This document shows positions 60,992 to 64,000 of a stretch of DNA of 64,000 bases, in pieces. The notes beneath the pieces were generated by a model, which saw only the letters and a program-made list of their open reading frames with translations, did not search any database and was not told where the DNA came from. Numbering within the stretch: the stretch's first letter is position 1; every line of letters starts with the position of its first letter. A program made the position numbers and the translations under genes. This stretch comes from Aequoribacter sp049615385 (GTDB lineage: Bacteria > Pseudomonadota > Gammaproteobacteria > Pseudomonadales > Halieaceae), in the NCBI RefSeq assembly GCF_049615385.1, contig NZ_JBMZFL010000011.1. One strand, written 5' to 3'.

Positions 60992-62638
60992 TTACATCAT
61001 GCCGCCCATACCACCCATACCACCCATGCCGCCCATATCAGGCATTGCAGGGGCACTGTTTTCTTCAACGATGTCGGTAATCATAACTTCGGTGGTGATC
61101 ATCAAACCAGCAACTGAACCCGCGGCTTGAAGCGCTGTGCGAGTTACTTTAGCTGGGTCAAGGATACCCATTTCAATCATGTCGCCGTAGACACCTGTCG
61201 CCGCGTTGTAGCCAAAGTTGCCTTCGCCAGACTTCACTTTGTCAAGGACTACAGAGGCTTCGTCACCAGCGTTTGCAACGATTTGACGCAGTGGGCCTTC
61301 CATTGCGCGAAGTGCAGCGTTGATGCCGTGAGTTTGGTCCTCATTGTCACCAGTCAGGCCTTGAATTTCCATCAAAGCGCGAACCAATGCGACACCACCA
61401 CCCGCTACCACGCCTTCCTCAACCGCAGCGCGAGTCGCATGCAGCGCATCTTCAACGCGTGCTTTCTTCTCTTTCATTTCGATTTCGGTAGCCGCGCCCA
61501 CTTTAATGACAGCAACACCACCTGCTAATTTCGCAACGCGCTCTTGCAGTTTCTCGCGATCGTAGTCAGATGAGGTGTTCTCGATCTGGACACGGATTTC
61601 TTTAACGCGAGCTTGAATGGCTTCGGCATCACCTGCGCCATCAATGATGGTGGTGTTGTCTTTGTCCATGGTGACGCGCTTAGCAGTACCTAGGTGCTCT
61701 AAAGTTGCTGACTCGAGGTCTAGGCCCACTTCTTCAGAAATCACAACACCACCGGTCAGGGTCGCGATGTCTTGCAACATAGCTTTACGACGATCGCCGA
61801 AGCCAGGTGCTTTACAGGCCGCAACTTTCACGATGCCACGCATGTTGTTCACAACCAAAGTGGCCAACGCTTCGCCTTCTACGTCTTCAGCGATGATAAC
61901 CAAAGGCTTAGACGCTTTTGCTACTTGCTCAAGCAAAGGCAGCAATTCGCGGATGTTTGAGATTTTCTTGTCAACCAACAAAATGAAGGGCGAATCGACC
62001 TCGGCGCTCATGTTGTCTTGGTTGTTGATGAAGTAAGGCGACAGGTAACCGCGATCAAACTGCATACCTTCTACTACGTCGAGTTCGTTCTGAAGACCAG
62101 AACCTTCTTCAACTGTGATAACGCCTTCTTTACCGACTTTTTCCATTGCGTCGGCAATGATGTCACCCACTTGGCTGTCGCTGTTTGCTGAGATAGTACC
62201 CACCTGAGCGATCGCTTTTTTGTCTTCACATGGAATCGCGGCGGCTGATACTTTCTCAACGGCTGCAGCAATCGCTTTGTCGATGCCGCGCTTCAGATCC
62301 ATTGGGTTCATGCCGGCAGCTACGGCTTTCAGACCTTCGTTAACAATTGACTGAGCCAAAACGGTTGCGGTGGTTGTGCCGTCGCCTGCGACATCAGACG
62401 CTTGAGAGGCGACTTCTTTAACCATCTGCGCGCCCATGTTCTCGAGCTTGTCTTTCAGCTCGATTTCTTTCGCGACCGAAACACCGTCTTTAGTGACGGT
62501 AGGAGCACCGAACGACTTGTCGAGTACAACGTTACGACCTTTGGGGCCCAAGGTTGCTTTAACGGCGTCTGCAAGAGTGTTAACGCCTTTTAACATGCGC
62601 TGACGCGCCTTATCACCAAATACTACTTCTTTTGCCAT
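60992..62638 (-). CDS. groEL: Chaperonin GroEL (Hsp60)
   Basis: A 548-residue chaperonin of normal length. It begins AKEVVFGDKARQRMLKGVN, has the ATP-site DGTTTATVLAQ and the family signature AAVEEGVVAGGGVALVRAL, and ends in the flexible MGGMGGMGGMM tail. The 14-mer folds proteins with GroES and, in HrcA-containing bacteria, keeps HrcA active. It is 40 bases downstream of groES in one operon. Confidence 0.99.
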   Translation of the reverse strand: MAKEVVFGDKARQRMLKGVNTLADAVKATLGPKGRNVVLDKSFGAPTVTKDGVSVAKEIELKDKLENMGAQMVKEVASQASDVAGDGTTTATVLAQSIVNEGLKAVAAGMNPMDLKRGIDKAIAAAVEKVSAAAIPCEDKKAIAQVGTISANSDSQVGDIIADAMEKVGKEGVITVEEGSGLQNELDVVEGMQFDRGYLSPYFINNQDNMSAEVDSPFILLVDKKISNIRELLPLLEQVAKASKPLVIIAEDVEGEALATLVVNNMRGIVKVAACKAPGFGDRRKAMLQDIATLTGGVVISEEVGLDLESATLEHLGTAKRVTMDKDNTTIIDGAGDAEAIQARVKEIRVQIENTSSDYDREKLQERVAKLAGGVAVIKVGAATEIEMKEKKARVEDALHATRAAVEEGVVAGGGVALVRALMEIQGLTGDNEDQTHGINAALRAMEGPLRQIVANAGDEASVVLDKVKSGEGNFGYNAATGVYGDMIEMGILDPAKVTRTALQAAGSVAGLMITTEVMITDIVEENSAPAMPDMGGMGGMGGMGGMM

Positions 62639-62678
62639 GATTAAATTCCTTGACTGTTAATGTGAAACACAAGCGTTA

Positions 62679-62969
62679 TTACTCTACGACAGCGTAGATT
62701 TCGCTTTCGCTCATAATGATTAATTCTTCACCGTCGACTTCGATAGTGTTGCTGCCAGCGTACTGACCAAACACAACTTTATCGCCGACTTTAACTGCCA
62801 TGGCGCGAGTTTCGCCGTTATCCAGAGCTTTGCCTGTACCGACAGCTACCACTTCACCTTGGTTTGGTTTTTCTTTCGCAGAGCCGGGCAACAAAATGCC
62901 ACCAGCTGTGGTTTGCTCTTCTTCCTTGCGACGAACGACCACACGGTCGTACAACGGACGAATATTCAT
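62679..62969 (-). CDS. groES: Cochaperonin GroES (Hsp10)
   Basis: A 96-residue cochaperonin: MNIRPLYDRVVVRRKEEEQTTAGGILLPGSAKEKPNQGEV carries the mobile loop, and EVDGEELIIMSESEIYAVVE the C-terminus. ATG 62969 is chosen because GGAG stands 10 bases before it; a TTG three codons upstream is too close to that site. Transcription should start from the sigma-32-like promoter at 63027-63055, under control of the CIRCE element. Confidence 0.98.
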   Translation of the reverse strand: MNIRPLYDRVVVRRKEEEQTTAGGILLPGSAKEKPNQGEVVAVGTGKALDNGETRAMAVKVGDKVVFGQYAGSNTIEVDGEELIIMSESEIYAVVE

Positions 62970-63026
62970 TGATGTCAATCTCCACTAATCAGATGTTATA
63001 GACACCCCTTAATCAGGGCTGGGTTC

Positions 63027-63055
63027 TATATGGGGGTGCGGATACCGATTTCAAG
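63027..63055 (-). promoter_or_regulatory. Sigma-32-like heat-shock promoter of groESL
   Basis: On the minus strand CTTGAA (63055-63050) and CCCCATATA (63035-63027) are 14 bases apart, a near-consensus RpoH promoter. The start of transcription would fall about 50 bases before groES. Confidence 0.85.
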
Positions 63056-63061
63056 GGCTAC

Positions 63062-63088
63062 TTAGCAGTCTTTTATATAGAGTGCTAA
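63062..63088. promoter_or_regulatory. CIRCE operator (HrcA-binding site)
   Basis: TTAGCAGTC-N9-GAGTGCTAA matches the CIRCE consensus TTAGCACTC-N9-GAGTGCTAA with a single mismatch and exact spacing. It sits just upstream of the sigma-32-like -35 of groESL. The AT-rich spacer TTTTATATA could itself be the -10 of a second, vegetative promoter that HrcA would block. Confidence 0.9.
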
Positions 63089-63133
63089 AAATTTTTATTC
63101 AGGGGTATTTTTATGATTATCAATAAGTTATGG

Positions 63134-63559
63134 CTATTCTCGATTCTTTTCTTCGTATTCGCCTTCGATTACTGTGAAATTTTTGTCGGCCTTTCTATCG
63201 TAAAATGTGGTTGGTTCGGGGGCTTTTTGCCCTAGCATCGAAGCAAGCTTTCGGCGTAAGGGCGAGATTAGAATAAATAAAGCGCTGATGTCAGACAGCA
63301 GGCCTGGAATCATCAACAGTATTGCCGCGAAGCCAATTGCCATGTCGTCGAGCAACAGGCGACTGGAGATCCAAGGCTGACCCGTTTGCGCCGCCTGTGC
63401 TTGCTTGAGCATGCTTAGTCCCTGCTGCTTCAGTAGCGTTAAACCACCGAAAAAGGTTGCAAGCACATAGAACAGAGTATTGAGGCTCCCGATGTGGTCA
63501 CCCAACTCTATAAGCGTAAAGAGCTCTAAAAATGGGAATAATAAAATGAACAGTTGCAT
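63134..63559 (-). CDS. fxsA: FxsA family inner-membrane protein
   Basis: A 141-residue protein with three to four hydrophobic segments: FILLFPFLELFTLIELGDHIG, TLFYVLATFFGGLTLLKQQG and AIGFAAILLMIPGLLSDISALFILISPLRR. E. coli FxsA (YjeG) relieves phage T7 exclusion by F and also lies just upstream of groES. The start is ATG 63559 after GGAGGTGCCC; an upstream in-frame extension to 63583 precedes this ribosome site. Its function outside phage exclusion is unknown. Confidence 0.9.
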   Translation of the reverse strand: MQLFILLFPFLELFTLIELGDHIGSLNTLFYVLATFFGGLTLLKQQGLSMLKQAQAAQTGQPWISSRLLLDDMAIGFAAILLMIPGLLSDISALFILISPLRRKLASMLGQKAPEPTTFYDRKADKNFTVIEGEYEEKNRE

Positions 63560-63670
63560 GGGCACCTCCGCGGTCACATCCACTGTAACATTGGGTGCTA
63601 AACCGACACTACAGTCTTCTTGCTATTGTTAATCGGGTACAATCGTCGTTTTTTCAAGAGGTGTATGAAG

Positions 63671-64000
63671 ATGGATCTAACCAACAAAGTGATTGCGATA
63701 ACCGGGGGCGCCCAAGGTTTAGGCTTTAGTATGGCCGAGGGTTTAGCGAAAAAGGGCGCTCAGTTTGCGCTGATTGACGTAAACGCCGAGCGTTTGGAAG
63801 AGGCTGTTAGCAAGCTTGCCGATATGGGAGCGACGGCGCGTGCTTACGTCACCAACGTGGCTGACGAGCAAAGTGTTATCAATACCTTTGACGCTATTGT
63901 TCGAGATTTTGGTGCATTAGATGGACTCGTCAACAACGCCGGTATTCTGCGCGATGGTATGTTGCTGAAGGTCAAAGATGGCGAAATCGTCAAGAAAATG
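63671..64000 (+). CDS. Short-chain dehydrogenase, FabG-like (cut by the window end)
   Basis: The first 110 residues of an SDR with no stop before the window ends. The cofactor loop is TGGAQGLGFSMAEGL, Asp at the end of beta-2 (LIDVNAE) suggests NAD(H), and VNNAGILRDGMLLKVKDGEI is the NNAG motif with the wording of 3-oxoacyl-ACP reductase or 3-hydroxyacyl-CoA dehydrogenase relatives. AGAGGTG lies 8 bases before ATG 63671; ATG 63665 is also in frame. The catalytic Ser and YxxxK are outside the window. Confidence 0.88.
   Translation, partial: MDLTNKVIAITGGAQGLGFSMAEGLAKKGAQFALIDVNAERLEEAVSKLADMGATARAYVTNVADEQSVINTFDAIVRDFGALDGLVNNAGILRDGMLLKVKDGEIVKKM

Overview
The window reads as an ordinary chromosomal segment of a gammaproteobacterium, probably marine and near the Pseudomonadales/Cellvibrionales lineages. 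Support: the order smpB-ratA-rnfH-bamE-fur-recN-grpE-dnaK-dnaJ-dapB, which I recall as the arrangement in Pseudomonas; nadA-bepA-tusA-like; a Fur of Pseudomonas type lacking the structural CxxC; homodimeric aceE/aceF; fabV; fxsA-groES-groEL; and a fatty-acid-centred metabolism. No tRNA, rRNA, insertion sequence, phage gene or CRISPR array was recognised. No gap between genes exceeds 300 bases.

Layout. 1-2.3 kb: a TonB-dependent receptor broken by a nonsense codon and a frameshift. 2.4-16.2 kb: an N-acyl-D-amino-acid deacylase-like amidohydrolase, then the conserved housekeeping block with two additions, a neurotransmitter:sodium symporter family (NSS) carrier between smpB and ratA and hrcA between recN and grpE. 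Sigma-32-like promoters precede grpE and dnaK. 16.4-24.3 kb: one tight operon with a lipoprotein alkyl sulfatase, a two-subunit acyl-CoA dehydrogenase, a short-chain dehydrogenase, aceK and two histidine phosphatases. 24.3-27.3 kb: tesB and a tandem double-TetR regulator, divergent from an enoyl-CoA hydratase-family gene.

27.3-38.9 kb is the unusual part: five genes on the minus strand. In transcription order they are a REC-GGDEF-EAL response regulator; a secreted subtilisin-like protease overlapping it by 4 bases; a small exported protein with seven GFKWGIR units at exact 13-residue spacing; a huge propeller-type periplasmic sensor with kinase, receiver and HPt domains; and a second propeller receptor, overlapping by 35 bases, whose kinase-like end lacks catalytic motifs. 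I propose that the repeat protein is a multi-copy peptide precursor (or matrix/amyloid protein) processed by the co-encoded protease and sensed by the paired propeller receptors, with output to cyclic-di-GMP. This is inference; I know of no described system with this composition.

39-50.4 kb: nadA, bepA, a TusA-like protein, a PerM-family permease, an M16 peptidase and the pyruvate dehydrogenase genes aceE-aceF. 50.4-56.4 kb: a four-gene glucosylglycerate unit (glycerate kinase, phosphatase, glucosyl-3-phosphoglycerate synthase, glucosylglycerate phosphorylase) that could both make and recycle this compatible solute, with a convergent family-2-like glycosyltransferase. 56.4-60.9 kb: miaE, fabV, a metallo-beta-lactamase-fold hydrolase and an acyl-CoA ligase. 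61-64 kb: groEL, groES and fxsA. groES has both a sigma-32-like promoter and a near-perfect CIRCE operator, matching the hrcA gene 53 kb away. The window ends inside a FabG-like short-chain dehydrogenase.
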